From the NCBI GenBank assembly GCA_013822725.1, contig PNKX01000035.1:1-39085 (forward strand): 39,085 nucleotides of DNA. The letters are read 5' to 3'. The first letter of the stretch is position 1; every line of letters starts with the position of its first letter. The stretch comes from Pirellula sp. (GTDB taxonomy: Bacteria; Planctomycetota; Planctomycetia; Pirellulales; Lacipirellulaceae). The translations under genes and the position numbers were made by a program. The notes below the pieces were generated by a model, which was not told where the DNA came from, searched no databases, and worked only from the letters and a program-made list of their open reading frames with translations. Positions 10,097 to 18,047 of this stretch are shown here, piece by piece.

Positions 10097-10358
10097 AGTT
10101 CGCCTTCGCAACGACGTCATTAGCAAAGACTTCGTTATCGAACTCAATGTGCAACACCTCCAAGCCGCCCGCCTTCGCTTGAGCCAATGCAGCGCGCACT
10201 AAATTGGTCAATTCGCCTTCGCGATCGCAAACCCATATCGCGACGTGCTCGCCTCTCACCGTCAGTTCCGAGTCGTCGAATCCTGCCTCGAAGACGGCGT
10301 TAGCCAAGGCATCGTCGGCGTCCCGCTCTTTGAGAATCAAATAGAATTCAGGCGTCAT
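10095..10358 (-). CDS. small acidic protein, antitoxin-like partner (87 aa)
   Basis: The start ATG overlaps the stop of the upstream gene in an ATGA junction (10358-10355), so the two are translationally coupled. The product MTPEFYLILKERDADDALAN..., with a central FDDSELTVRGEHVAIWV and an amphipathic C-terminal helix, is acidic and small. In similar two-gene cassettes this kind of protein follows the HicA-like gene. An antitoxin role is inferred from the arrangement, not shown. No DNA-binding motif is recognised. Confidence 0.7.
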   Translation of the reverse strand: MTPEFYLILKERDADDALANAVFEAGFDDSELTVRGEHVAIWVCDREGELTNLVRAALAQAKAGGLEVLHIEFDNEVFANDVVAKAN

Positions 10359-10573
10359 TCAAAGCTCCTTTCGGGACATGAGTCGACGATCTTTCGGATG
10401 CGTCGCGCATGACTTTCCGGATTTCTCGGCGTCGACCAAATCCAAATTTGGCATTCTCGGTGCCCAAAGTCGCACCTGATCCGTCCATAGGCATGTCCGC
10501 GTGACTTGGCGAATTGCCAACTTTGCTTTTCGGCGTAGGCGAGCGCTTCGCGAATGTGTTTGTTCGGGTGCAT
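10355..10573 (-). CDS. HicA-like small basic protein, toxin candidate (72 aa)
   Basis: The product MHPNKHIREALAYAEKQSW... contains the signature KSRGHAYGRIRC, with Gly-His followed by an aromatic, and then IWSTPRNPESHARRIRKIVDSC. This pattern (Gly-His-Ala-aromatic-Gly, STP-x-NP, HAR-I-R) belongs to small uncharacterised proteins that resemble HicA mRNA interferases, whose catalytic His lies in a comparable Gly-x-His motif. It is the first gene of a leftward two-gene operon. An ATG at 10605 opens another frame and is not preferred. The ribosome-binding site is weak. RNA-cleaving activity is inferred from fold resemblance only. Confidence 0.7.
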   Translation of the reverse strand: MHPNKHIREALAYAEKQSWQFAKSRGHAYGRIRCDFGHRECQIWIWSTPRNPESHARRIRKIVDSCPERSFE

Positions 10574-10746
10574 TGGCTACATGGTGACTGCACCATCGCC
10601 TCCAATCAAGTATACGCTCGCCGGGCCGCCCTGGCAGGCTATTGGGCGGGCAGCGAATGCCCTAAACTTGAAAAACCGTTCTTCCGCGTCCGTCGCCGCG
10701 GCTCGCCTTTCGCTGAAACCTCGCTCCCTCTGCTCGACCAGCTCCC

Positions 10747-12108
10747 ATGCCCACCATCTCCGCCTTCCGCGGCATTCGTTACGACCTCGGCCACGTCGGC
10801 TCGCTGAGCGACGTCATCGCTCCGCCATACGACGTCATCGACCCCGCACTGCAGGACGAGCTTTATAAGAAGCACCCCGCGAACGTCGTGAGGCTGATCC
10901 TCAACCGCGACGAGCCAGGCGACGACGAGCACAGCAACCGCTACTCGCGGGCCGCGCGGTTCCTGCGCAATTGGCTCCGTGAGGGAGTGCTGTTCACCGA
11001 GGGCGACCCGGCAATCTACGTGTACCACCAGGAGTTCGTCGAGCGCAGCGAGACGTTCACCCGCCGCGGCTTCATGTGCCGGACGCGGCTCGAGAAGTTC
11101 GGCGAGGGGAACATTCACCCCCATGAAGAGACCCACGGCGGTGCCAAGGCCGACCGGTTCAAACTCTGGAAGGCGTGCCGCGCCAACCTCAGCCAGATCT
11201 TCGGGCTCTACCCCGATCCCGAGAACGAAGCCCAACAGATCCTCGAAGCCGCGATCGTCGGCCAGACCCCGCTCATCGCGACCGACCACCTCGGCACGAT
11301 CCACCACGTCTGGCCGGTGACCGACATCAGCATCATCAACCAAGTATCGGCGCTGCTCGCGGGCAAGCCGGTTTACATCGCCGACGGGCACCACCGCTAC
11401 GAGACGGCCCTCAACCTCCGTGACGACCTCGCCGCCGAATTGAAGGAACGCGGCGAGGAACTCTCGCCGGAGCACCCCGCCAACTTCGTGCTGATGATGT
11501 GCGTCTCGATGAGCGACGAAGGAATGCTCGTCCTCCCGACCCACCGCCTCTTTCGCGGCCTGCCGGCGATGACCGCTGAGCAGCTGAAGACGAAGCTGGG
11601 CGACGCCTTTGACACCGAACAGGCAGGCAGCGGGCCCGATCGGGCGATCACGCTTTGGGAGGAGATCGAAGCGGAGGGCGACCAGGAGACGCTCGGCCTC
11701 TACACGGCGGAGGATGGCCAGTGGACATTGGCTCGCCTCACCGACGCCGGTCGCGCGCGGATGGGCGAGATCTCCGCCGACCACTGCGAGGAGTGGCAGG
11801 GGCTTGGCGTGAGTATTCTCCACCGCCTGTTGGTCGACACGCTCCTCGGCGCCGCCGACTTGCCGGCGCCGAAGTACGTCCGCACGCTCGACGAAGTCCC
11901 CGCCGGCCTGCAGCAAGGCGACGCCGCCGGTCGTGACCTCACCGGCCAGGAAGGGAGTGGCGGCCGATTCGAACTCGCCGCCCTAGTGATGCCTGCCACG
12001 GTCGAACACATCCGCGCGATCTCGAACGCCGGCGAACGGATGCCCGCCAAGAGCACGTTCTTCTTCCCGAAGCTGCTCAGCGGATTGGTCATCAACCCGC
12101 TTGAATAA
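10747..12108 (+). CDS. DUF1015 family protein (453 aa)
   Basis: The N-terminal ISAFRGIRYD and SDVIAPPYDVIDP motifs, the HPANVVRLILNRDEPGDD segment, IHPHEETHGGAKADR, and the invariant YIADGHHRYETAL (210-222) identify DUF1015, a conserved cytoplasmic family of unknown reaction common in bacteria and archaea. The length (about 400-460 aa) is normal. The His-rich GHHRYE motif and EET-x-GGAKADR look like a nucleotide- or phosphate-binding active site, but no function is established to my knowledge. It is transcribed away from the HicA-like operon. Two parS-like sites lie just after its stop codon. A long reading frame on the other strand is a codon-bias shadow. Confidence 0.93.
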   Translation: MPTISAFRGIRYDLGHVGSLSDVIAPPYDVIDPALQDELYKKHPANVVRLILNRDEPGDDEHSNRYSRAARFLRNWLREGVLFTEGDPAIYVYHQEFVERSETFTRRGFMCRTRLEKFGEGNIHPHEETHGGAKADRFKLWKACRANLSQIFGLYPDPENEAQQILEAAIVGQTPLIATDHLGTIHHVWPVTDISIINQVSALLAGKPVYIADGHHRYETALNLRDDLAAELKERGEELSPEHPANFVLMMCVSMSDEGMLVLPTHRLFRGLPAMTAEQLKTKLGDAFDTEQAGSGPDRAITLWEEIEAEGDQETLGLYTAEDGQWTLARLTDAGRARMGEISADHCEEWQGLGVSILHRLLVDTLLGAADLPAPKYVRTLDEVPAGLQQGDAAGRDLTGQEGSGGRFELAALVMPATVEHIRAISNAGERMPAKSTFFFPKLLSGLVINPLE

Positions 12109-12153
12109 CCAAGAGCGAGCCGAGGGGTTCATCCCCTCGGCCCTCCCGAAAAA

Positions 12154-12169
12154 CGTTCCACGTGAAACA
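12154..12169. promoter_or_regulatory. parS-like site 1
   Basis: CGTTCCACGTGAAACA matches the bacterial chromosomal parS consensus TGTTTCACGTGAAACA at 14 of 16 positions, with an intact CACGTG core. It is in the intergenic gap after the DUF1015 gene and about 1.8 kb before parA. Confidence 0.8.
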
Positions 12170-12204
12170 TTCGTCACGACGCGGAAAGCCGACGGCGTCG
12201 CCAA

Positions 12205-12220
12205 TGTTTCACGTGAAACC
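12205..12220. promoter_or_regulatory. parS-like site 2
   Basis: TGTTTCACGTGAAACC matches the parS consensus at 15 of 16 positions. On the minus strand it provides the final Phe-Thr codons and the TGA stop of the membrane-protein gene at 12209-12901. Confidence 0.9.
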
Positions 12221-12901
12221 CTCCTCCTCAGTCCGAGCGCGCGGCCGCCACGAGCACCAGAAATACCAGAGCGCAATCAGGCTCGACTGAATCGCCACCG
12301 CCAACCAAAGGGTGGAGTAGACAAGCGAATCGAGCTCGATGCCTCTAGCCAGCGCGGCGAGGAGCGCGATCGCGGTCGTGATCCCAAAAAGTTGCCGCAG
12401 CCCCACGCGTCCCTCGGCCGTCGGTTCGCTGGCTGGACGCTTCTGCCGGCGATACCAAAAGACGGCTCCCCCAGCCCCCACCTGACCGGTCACGACGGCT
12501 AGTCCCAGCAGGACGAGCGCGTCGTTCTGCTGTCCACCGAGAAGCAACGCGTGAGTGGCAAAGAATCCCGCCCAGCCTCCGACGAGCGACTCAAACCAAA
12601 CCGTACCGGCGGGGAGGCTGCAGAGCCAGGCGACAAGCAGCGCGACGATGGCCAGCAGGAAGCCGACCACCAAGGCAAACATGAAGCCCACCATCCCGCC
12701 AAGAATGATGATGGCGGTTGGGTCGGTAACGGGGCCAGCCCGCGACTTCAGCAGCATCCCGGCTGCGTCAGCAATGACTATGACGATGGGAAACGCACCG
12801 CCCGCCAGAGCCGTCCCGCCGACGGCGAGTGAAAGCATTCCCACCGTCGCCGTGAAGTCGAACAGCTCGCCCGCTACGGTTGGCGTGGTAGCGTCGCTCA
12901 C
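12209..12901 (-). CDS. multi-pass membrane protein of unknown function (230 aa)
   Basis: The start is GTG 12901, with GAGGTG a few bases upstream on the minus strand. At least five hydrophobic segments are visible (about 16-48, 66-92, 103-124, 128-148, 172-186 and 195-212), separated by short polar loops and ending in a basic tail. No family motif is recognised. The gene downstream of the similar membrane gene at 13025-13696 runs in the same direction, and the two share the same size and layout (membrane segments, then a short cytoplasmic linker, then two more segments), which suggests distant paralogues. Their position between parS sites may be coincidental. Confidence 0.75.
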   Translation of the reverse strand: MSDATTPTVAGELFDFTATVGMLSLAVGGTALAGGAFPIVIVIADAAGMLLKSRAGPVTDPTAIIILGGMVGFMFALVVGFLLAIVALLVAWLCSLPAGTVWFESLVGGWAGFFATHALLLGGQQNDALVLLGLAVVTGQVGAGGAVFWYRRQKRPASEPTAEGRVGLRQLFGITTAIALLAALARGIELDSLVYSTLWLAVAIQSSLIALWYFWCSWRPRARTEEEGFT

Positions 12902-13024
12902 CCGTGCACCTCGTCATCTGGTAATGCCAGCATAGCGAGAGGGGCAACGGGCGTCACGAACTGCCGGGACGAGGCGCAGGTTGGCGTCGCGTACGAGGGC
13001 GTCGTCGCTCGCTTGGACGCCTCC

Positions 13025-13696
13025 TCATTGTGGCAAAAGCGCGTAGCCTCCCGTTTCACGTGAAACGGCTCGAGTCCGCGCCACCTTGGCCGCCGCGCGA
13101 CGGCCCAGTCGTGCGAACAGGCAAAGCATCCCGACCTGACACGGCAGCCACATCGCGATGATATACAAGTCGGGGAGTTCCAGCGGCCGCCACGCACGTA
13201 GGAGCGTCAGCAGCAGGGCCACGCTGACCATGACGATCAAGGCAGATCGGATCGTAAACCGCCAAGGAGTCGATTGCGGTTCGCTCGGCTGCTGCAGAGT
13301 CATCTCGATGGCGATATTGCGGGCGCCAACGTAACCGCCCGCCTGGCCGACGAAGCTGGCGAGAATTGGTCCCGCGAGGAAGTAGAAGAACTCTTCCGGC
13401 CGTTCTATCGAAAGCGGCCGCCAACCGGCACAAGACACGAACCCTATCAGCCCGCCAAAGCAAGGCGCCGCCAACGGATGCCGCCAGGATCCGCAGAGCC
13501 CTCGCACCGCCAGGGCGAACGGCACGACGAGGGCGATGGAGAAGAATCCAGCGATCAGAAAACCGAACAGCGCCCCGATCAAGAGGAACGGCGTGCCAAA
13601 TACAGCCCCGGCGATTGAAACGCCGGCGATCGTCGCGGCCCAGTAGCTCGCGACGTCCAAGCCTGTTTCTGCGGGGTGGGAATCTGACCGGTCCAT
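13025..13696 (-). CDS. multi-pass membrane protein of unknown function (223 aa)
   Basis: ATG 13696 has GAGGG upstream. Hydrophobic segments occur near residues 17-35, 36-65, 78-95, 107-125, 150-170 and 176-195. A short polar linker (about 127-145, EMTLQQPSEPQSTPWRF) precedes the last two, as in the gene downstream. No known family is recognised. Its C-terminal coding sequence contains the third parS-like palindrome, read in frame as V-S-R-E-T-G. It is divergent from parA, with 256 bases between. Confidence 0.75.
   Translation of the reverse strand: MDRSDSHPAETGLDVASYWAATIAGVSIAGAVFGTPFLLIGALFGFLIAGFFSIALVVPFALAVRGLCGSWRHPLAAPCFGGLIGFVSCAGWRPLSIERPEEFFYFLAGPILASFVGQAGGYVGARNIAIEMTLQQPSEPQSTPWRFTIRSALIVMVSVALLLTLLRAWRPLELPDLYIIAMWLPCQVGMLCLFARLGRRAAAKVARTRAVSRETGGYALLPQ
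13052..13067. promoter_or_regulatory. parS-like site 3
   Basis: CGTTTCACGTGAAACG is a perfect 16-bp palindrome that differs from consensus parS only at the two end bases. It lies inside the 3' coding end of the membrane-protein gene, about 0.9 kb before parA. Confidence 0.9.
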
Positions 13697-13952
13697 TGCA
13701 AGAAGGCCCTCATCCGCGGCGGTTTGCTTTGCTTGCAGCCGGGGGAGATCCCCCTGCTATCATCCTACTCCGCGATTTCTGCCGCCGTTTAACTGACGTT
13801 GCGACGACCGTTACCGGTCCTACAATCCTGCCAGCAAAATCGTTGGAGTGCGCGGAATTGCGCTGCCCACCGCAGGGGTAAACCCCGCGGCTCGCTTAGG
13901 TATTTGCCTGACTCCTCGTCCTGAACCCCGAACTCCAACGTCTGAACCCTCC

Positions 13953-14699
13953 ATGCCCCGCGTCATCTGCATCGCGAACCAGAAGGGCGGCGTCGGCAAA
14001 ACGACGACGGCCCTCAATTTGGCCTGCGCGATCGCCATGGCCGGGGAGCGGACGTTGCTCGTCGATCTCGACCCGCAGTGCAACGCCACCACCGGCCTCG
14101 GCCTCGATCCCGACGCCCGCCACGCCCTGGTCGACTCCCGCCCCCTGCGCGAATCGTTCCGCGAGACCTATCTTCCCAACCTGTCGCTCCTCCCCGGCGC
14201 CCGCAGTTTCGAAGACGTCGACGCCCTGGCCAACTCTTCCGACTCGCGCTCGCTGATGCTAGCAACCCACCTTTCGGGCAGCCTCGGTTCGTTTGATTCC
14301 GTGCTGATCGATTGCCCCCCCTCCGTCGGCGCCCTGACGCGCACCGCGCTTTCCAGTGCTAGCGAAGTCCTGATGCCGATCCAGTGCGAGTATTTCGCGA
14401 TGGAAGGCCTGACCCAAATGATCGAGGTAATCAAACAAGTGATTGGGCGGTCGAATAGCCGATTACAATTCGGGGGAATTCTCCTCACCATGTACGACGC
14501 GACCTTGGAGCTCACCGCCGAGGTCGATCGCGAGGTGCGGGATTTCTTCGGGGGAATCGTCTTTTCAACCGTGATTCCACGAGATGCTGCGGTGTCCGAG
14601 GCGCCAAGCCACGGACAGTCGGTCATCGACTACGCCCCGCGTTCGCGGGGGGCTCGCGCCTACGTGGAACTCTGCCAGGAGGTATTGGAGCGTGTCTAA
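13953..14699 (+). CDS. parA: chromosome partitioning ATPase ParA (Soj)
   Basis: ParA binds DNA non-specifically as an ATP dimer and drives segregation of ParB-parS complexes. ATG 13953 gives 248 aa, normal for chromosomal Soj; an in-frame extension to 13848 is Pro-rich and unlikely. The deviant Walker A KGGVGKTT is at 11-18, with the signature lysine at 11, followed by LLVDLDPQCNATTGLG (Walker A'), FDSVLIDCPPSVGALTRTAL (Walker B) and IPRDAAVSEAPSHGQSVIDYAPRSRGARAY near the C-terminus. The short N-terminus, without an HTH, marks it as the chromosomal rather than plasmid type Ia form. It overlaps parB by 8 bases. Confidence 0.96.
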   Translation: MPRVICIANQKGGVGKTTTALNLACAIAMAGERTLLVDLDPQCNATTGLGLDPDARHALVDSRPLRESFRETYLPNLSLLPGARSFEDVDALANSSDSRSLMLATHLSGSLGSFDSVLIDCPPSVGALTRTALSSASEVLMPIQCEYFAMEGLTQMIEVIKQVIGRSNSRLQFGGILLTMYDATLELTAEVDREVRDFFGGIVFSTVIPRDAAVSEAPSHGQSVIDYAPRSRGARAYVELCQEVLERV

Positions 14700-15717
14700 G
14701 GAACGTCGTTTGGGCCGGGGGTTGGAAGCGTTGTTGGGCCGCAGCTTCGAAGCTCAACCGCAGGACGCCCCTGCTGGAGAACAGCAGTACGAATCGTTCG
14801 AAGCCGCCCCGCAGTTCGATTCCGGCAGCTATCAGTCGCATGCTAGCACCGACGAGAACGTCACCCGCTCGGCCGACGGCCAGCAGTGGCTGGGGCTCGT
14901 CTCGATCGACCGCAACCCTTATCAGCCGCGGACCAACTTCGACGAAGCCGAGATCGCGGACCTCTGTGATAGCATCCGGACGCACGGCTTTCTTCAGCCG
15001 ATCGTCGTTCGTCCCTTCGACGGACGCTATCAGTTGATTGCCGGCGAGCGCCGCCTGCGCGCCGCCCAAATGGCGGGCTGGGAACGAGTCCCTGTCCAGA
15101 TCCGCGAAGTCCCCGACCAGCAGATGGCCGAACTGGCCATCGTCGAAAACGTTCAACGCAAAGACCTCAACCCGATCGAAAAGGCCGCCTCGTTCAAGCG
15201 CTACATGGACGAGTACAGTTGCACGCAAGAAGAAGTCGCCAACCGCGTGAGCATTGATCGCTCGACGGTGGCCAACCTCCTCCGCCTGCTCGAGCTCCCC
15301 GAAGAAATAAAGGGCATGCTCTGCCGGGGCGACCTCACTGCCGGCCACGCCCGCGCCTTATTGCCACTGGGCGACGAGCACGAGCAGATGGAATTCGCTC
15401 GCCGGATCCAGAAAGAATCGCTGTCGGTTCGCGCCGTCGAGCAAGCCGTCTCGGAACACATCCGCCGCACCGACGGGGAGCCGCTGTCGATCGTCGACGC
15501 CGAAGGAAACAGCCGCCCCTCGCCGCTGCAACCGGGGCAGCACATCCGCGACATGGAAGAACAGCTGTCGCTGGCCATGGGCGCCAAGGTCGAGATCAAG
15601 CAGTCGGCCAAAGGCCGCGGCCGGATCACGATCCACTTCGCCAGCCATGAAGAGTTCGACCGCTTGCGGTCGAGCCTGAGCCAACAATCGGCGCCACAAC
15701 AGACCGGCACCTTTTAG
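14692..15717 (+). CDS. parB: chromosome partitioning protein ParB (Spo0J / Noc family)
   Basis: The GTG start 14692 with AGGAGG at 14678-14683 gives 341 aa; the longer upstream frame lies inside parA and is rejected. KERRLGRGLEALLG at 2-15 is the ParA-stimulating N-terminal peptide. The CTP-binding region contains GERRLRAA (118-125) and ENVQRKDLNPIE (152-163). The HTH CTQEEVANRVSIDRSTVANLLRLL (177-200) binds parS, and the C-terminal 60 residues form the dimer domain. Three parS-like sites lie 0.9-1.8 kb upstream, which fits a ParB-parS nucleation zone. It is cotranscribed with parA and ends at a strong terminator. Confidence 0.96.
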   Translation: MSKERRLGRGLEALLGRSFEAQPQDAPAGEQQYESFEAAPQFDSGSYQSHASTDENVTRSADGQQWLGLVSIDRNPYQPRTNFDEAEIADLCDSIRTHGFLQPIVVRPFDGRYQLIAGERRLRAAQMAGWERVPVQIREVPDQQMAELAIVENVQRKDLNPIEKAASFKRYMDEYSCTQEEVANRVSIDRSTVANLLRLLELPEEIKGMLCRGDLTAGHARALLPLGDEHEQMEFARRIQKESLSVRAVEQAVSEHIRRTDGEPLSIVDAEGNSRPSPLQPGQHIRDMEEQLSLAMGAKVEIKQSAKGRGRITIHFASHEEFDRLRSSLSQQSAPQQTGTF

Positions 15718-15751
15718 GCGACGGTTCGATTTCGACGATTTCCTCAAAACC

Positions 15752-15786
15752 AAAGCGGGGGCGAAGCAGTTCGCTCCCGCTTTTTT
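15752..15786 (+). terminator. Rho-independent terminator of parAB
   Basis: A 14-bp stem (15752-15765 with 15770-15783, one G-T pair) with a 4-nt loop is followed by a T-run ending at 15786. It lies 34 bases after the parB stop. Confidence 0.92.
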
Positions 15787-15800
15787 GTTGACGAATGAAC

Positions 15801-15875
15801 GGGGTCGGGGGCCTTTTGCCACTGGCGGCGTTCTACTTAAAACTACGCCCCTAGTGGCAAAAGGCCCCCGACCCC
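15801..15875. repeat. perfect 23-bp inverted repeat between parB and tRNA-Pro
   Basis: Bases 15801-15823 and 15853-15875 are exact reverse complements around a 29-nt spacer. The arms contain GGGGTCGGGGGCC and TTTTGCCACT. It follows directly after the parAB terminator, so it is an addition rather than the terminator itself. Confidence 0.85.
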
Positions 15876-15962
15876 TTCCCACGTTGCCCTCCCCCGCCCT
15901 CCCCGTTACCATACGGGATTGCCATTTTCGAGCCCGGCGTCGCTGGGCCGAAGCAAACGCTG

Positions 15963-16037
15963 CGGGGCGTAGCTCAGCTTGGCTAGAGCGCCTGGTTTGG
16001 GACCAGGAGGTCGCAGGTTCGAATCCTGTCGCCCCGA
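15963..16037 (+). tRNA. tRNA-Pro (anticodon TGG)
   Basis: A complete cloverleaf: acceptor CGGGGCG (15963-15969) pairs with CGCCCCG (16030-16036), D stem GCTC/GAGC, anticodon stem CCTGG/CCAGG with loop TTTGGGA and anticodon TGG at 15998-16000, T arm with TTCGAAT, discriminator A 16037. The C1-G72 pair and the anticodon are those of Pro tRNA. CCA is not encoded. Confidence 0.97.
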
Positions 16038-16136
16038 CTCAGCTTGAATTTCGTGCCTTGCTCGCACCCATGCGGGCGGCGCGATCCCAGATCGGCTCGT
16101 CGGTTGCGCATAAACTCCCTCGCCTCGGGATGTGCC

Positions 16137-16826
16137 ATGAGACTCAAGAGCGCTGGCCTTCAGGTCTTGTTCGTCATCTTGCTCTCCGGCTGCGGTCCAT
16201 CTGCCGCCCCATTGCCGCCCAAGCTGACTTTACGCCAGGCCGCGGTCTTTCACCCCGATCAGATTACACGACTTGTCGCTGAAGGCGCTCAGGTCGATTG
16301 CCTTGACAGCGATGGCAATTCTCCACTCTGGGTCGCCGTCCGATTCTCAAAACCGGAAAGCGTAAAACTCTTACTTGCTGCACATGCGGATGCGAATGCG
16401 CGTGGCGGCATGGACTGGACGCCGCTTCACTGCCTCTCCTTTTGCAAACCCGATGTTGAAACTGCCCGTCTGCTGATTCAGCATGGCGCTGATCCAAACG
16501 CAGTCGAGTCACGATATGGTGAAACGCCGCTTCACTACGCCGTCAGCGCGAGCCAATCGCCATTGCTTGTGAAGCTTTTAATAGACGCCGGCGCCAATGT
16601 AAATGCAGTTGCGCTGGATCGGGACACGCCTCTGCAATCTGCGGTAGCCGGCGGACATTCAGAAATCGCGGACATCCTATTGTCAGCAGGCGCAGATCCG
16701 GAATTGAAGAATCAAGTTGGATTTCGACCGATCGATCAACTTAACGCTTGCCCCGACCCAAAAGCGATTCAGGCCGTGTTTCGCATTCACGATGCCGACG
16801 ACCAGCGAAATCCCGATTTTCAATAG
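16137..16826 (+). CDS. ankyrin-repeat lipoprotein (229 aa)
   Basis: ATG 16137 begins a lipoprotein signal: MRLKSAG, the hydrophobic VLFVILL, and lipobox LLSGC with Cys19 as the acylation site. The rest holds four to five ankyrin repeats of about 33 residues (about 57-88, 92-124, 126-158, 161-193 and a partial one), with the usual TPLH and LLI-x-x-GAD-x-N-A motifs. Such repeats bind proteins, and the lipid anchor places it at the inner or outer membrane. The upstream frame extension to 16044 is not preferred because it would bury the signal. The neighbours (tRNA-Pro, and a convergent Y-family polymerase 12 bases away) do not point to a partner. Confidence 0.87.
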   Translation: MRLKSAGLQVLFVILLSGCGPSAAPLPPKLTLRQAAVFHPDQITRLVAEGAQVDCLDSDGNSPLWVAVRFSKPESVKLLLAAHADANARGGMDWTPLHCLSFCKPDVETARLLIQHGADPNAVESRYGETPLHYAVSASQSPLLVKLLIDAGANVNAVALDRDTPLQSAVAGGHSEIADILLSAGADPELKNQVGFRPIDQLNACPDPKAIQAVFRIHDADDQRNPDFQ

Positions 16827-16838
16827 CGGTCCTGCGCT

Positions 16839-18047
16839 TCAATCGCTCGCATCCGGTATCCGCCCAAACGCAATCTTATTCTCCATCGCCTGCCGGCAGT
16901 CGTGCATCGGGGCGAAGTAAACCTTCGCCGCCCCCCACCGCAGGTTGATCGCGTCGACTGCCTTCGACGCCCGCGCGAGCTTGTCGAACTCTTCGATGAG
17001 CGGCCGCGATACCTCGGTCGCCAGCTTCAGTCCGCCGACGACAACGTCGACTTTTTTGATCGCGTGGCCGTTCGGCCTTCTTCGTTCCCAGAGCTTGAAG
17101 AACTGGTGGAGCAGCGTCGCCGTGTCGTGGACGAGCGGCACGCCGATCTCGTCGGCATACCGCCCTCCTCCTTCGTCGCGAAGCGAGATCCGCAAACTCT
17201 GGGCGACGTACCCATGCCGTCGCAGCCGCTGGCCGAGCTTGCAGACCAGCCGCGAGAGCATCAGCCGCGCCCCCTCCTCACTTCTGAACTTGGGATCGAG
17301 GACATTTCCGTGGCTCATCGAACTCCGCCGCGTCGCCACCTCCGGCAAGTCGATGCCATGGAAGCCCGCCCACCAATGCCCACCAGAGACCGAGCCCCAA
17401 ATCCGCGTCGCCTCGCGCTGGTCGGTCTCCCACAGCCCGCGCACCGTATGCACTCCATGCGCCTGCAGCCGAGCCAGCATCCCGCTGCTGATGCCGCAGA
17501 GGTCGGTCAATTTCAGATGTTCCAACCGTCCTGGCAGGTCGTCGATCGCCAGTAGCGTCAGCCCATTCGGCTTCCCCAGCCCGCTGGCAATCTTCGCCAA
17601 CAGCCGCGTCGGCGCCACGCCGATCGAACAGCTCAGCCACGGGCCGAAGTCCTTGAAAACCTGTCGCTTCACCTCCTCGGCCAGTTGTCGCGCAATCGTC
17701 GGCTCGCGCTGCGGCCCGCGCAATTGGACCGACCATTCGTCAATCGAATAAACCTTTTCGACCTGAGCGATCTGATCGACGCTCCGTAACAGTTCATGAT
17801 GTTTCTCGACGTAAATGCTGGGCCGCGCCTTCACGAGCTTGATGCCAGGGCAGAGCCGTCGCGCATCGCGCACGCCGGTCCCCACCTTCACCCCATGACG
17901 CTTCGCGTCGTAACTCGCCGCGATCACGCAGGTGTGCTCGGTTTCAACCGGAATCACCCCTACCGGCCGGCCGCGAAGCTCAGGCCGCAGGTGCTGCTCC
18001 ACCGAAGCGAAATAGGCGTCCATGTCGGTAAAGAGCCAATTCATCAT
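16839..18047 (-). CDS. Y-family (DinB-like) translesion DNA polymerase
   Basis: 402 aa, with two adjacent ATG starts at 18047 and 18044. The palm motifs are clear: FTDMDAYFASVEQ near residues 6-18 (metal-binding Asp8) and YSIDEWSVQL at 100-109 (catalytic Asp103 and Glu104). VIAASYDAKRHGVKVGTGVRDARRLCP is the finger segment, and IGVAPTRLLAKIASGLGKPNGL with the LCGISSGMLARLQAHGVHTVRGLW region is the thumb. The last 150 residues form a little-finger-like domain. No clamp-binding QL-x-LF motif is visible at the C-terminus, which ends in KIAFGRIPDASD. This may be Pol IV or a Y-family paralogue with different partners. No LexA operator is evident upstream. Confidence 0.9.
   Translation of the reverse strand: MMNWLFTDMDAYFASVEQHLRPELRGRPVGVIPVETEHTCVIAASYDAKRHGVKVGTGVRDARRLCPGIKLVKARPSIYVEKHHELLRSVDQIAQVEKVYSIDEWSVQLRGPQREPTIARQLAEEVKRQVFKDFGPWLSCSIGVAPTRLLAKIASGLGKPNGLTLLAIDDLPGRLEHLKLTDLCGISSGMLARLQAHGVHTVRGLWETDQREATRIWGSVSGGHWWAGFHGIDLPEVATRRSSMSHGNVLDPKFRSEEGARLMLSRLVCKLGQRLRRHGYVAQSLRISLRDEGGGRYADEIGVPLVHDTATLLHQFFKLWERRRPNGHAIKKVDVVVGGLKLATEVSRPLIEEFDKLARASKAVDAINLRWGAAKVYFAPMHDCRQAMENKIAFGRIPDASD

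Noticed and set aside
10639..11916. Long leftward open frame antisense to the DUF1015 gene
   Set aside because: No recognisable domain, repetitive Val/Glu/Arg composition and complete overlap with a recognised conserved gene.
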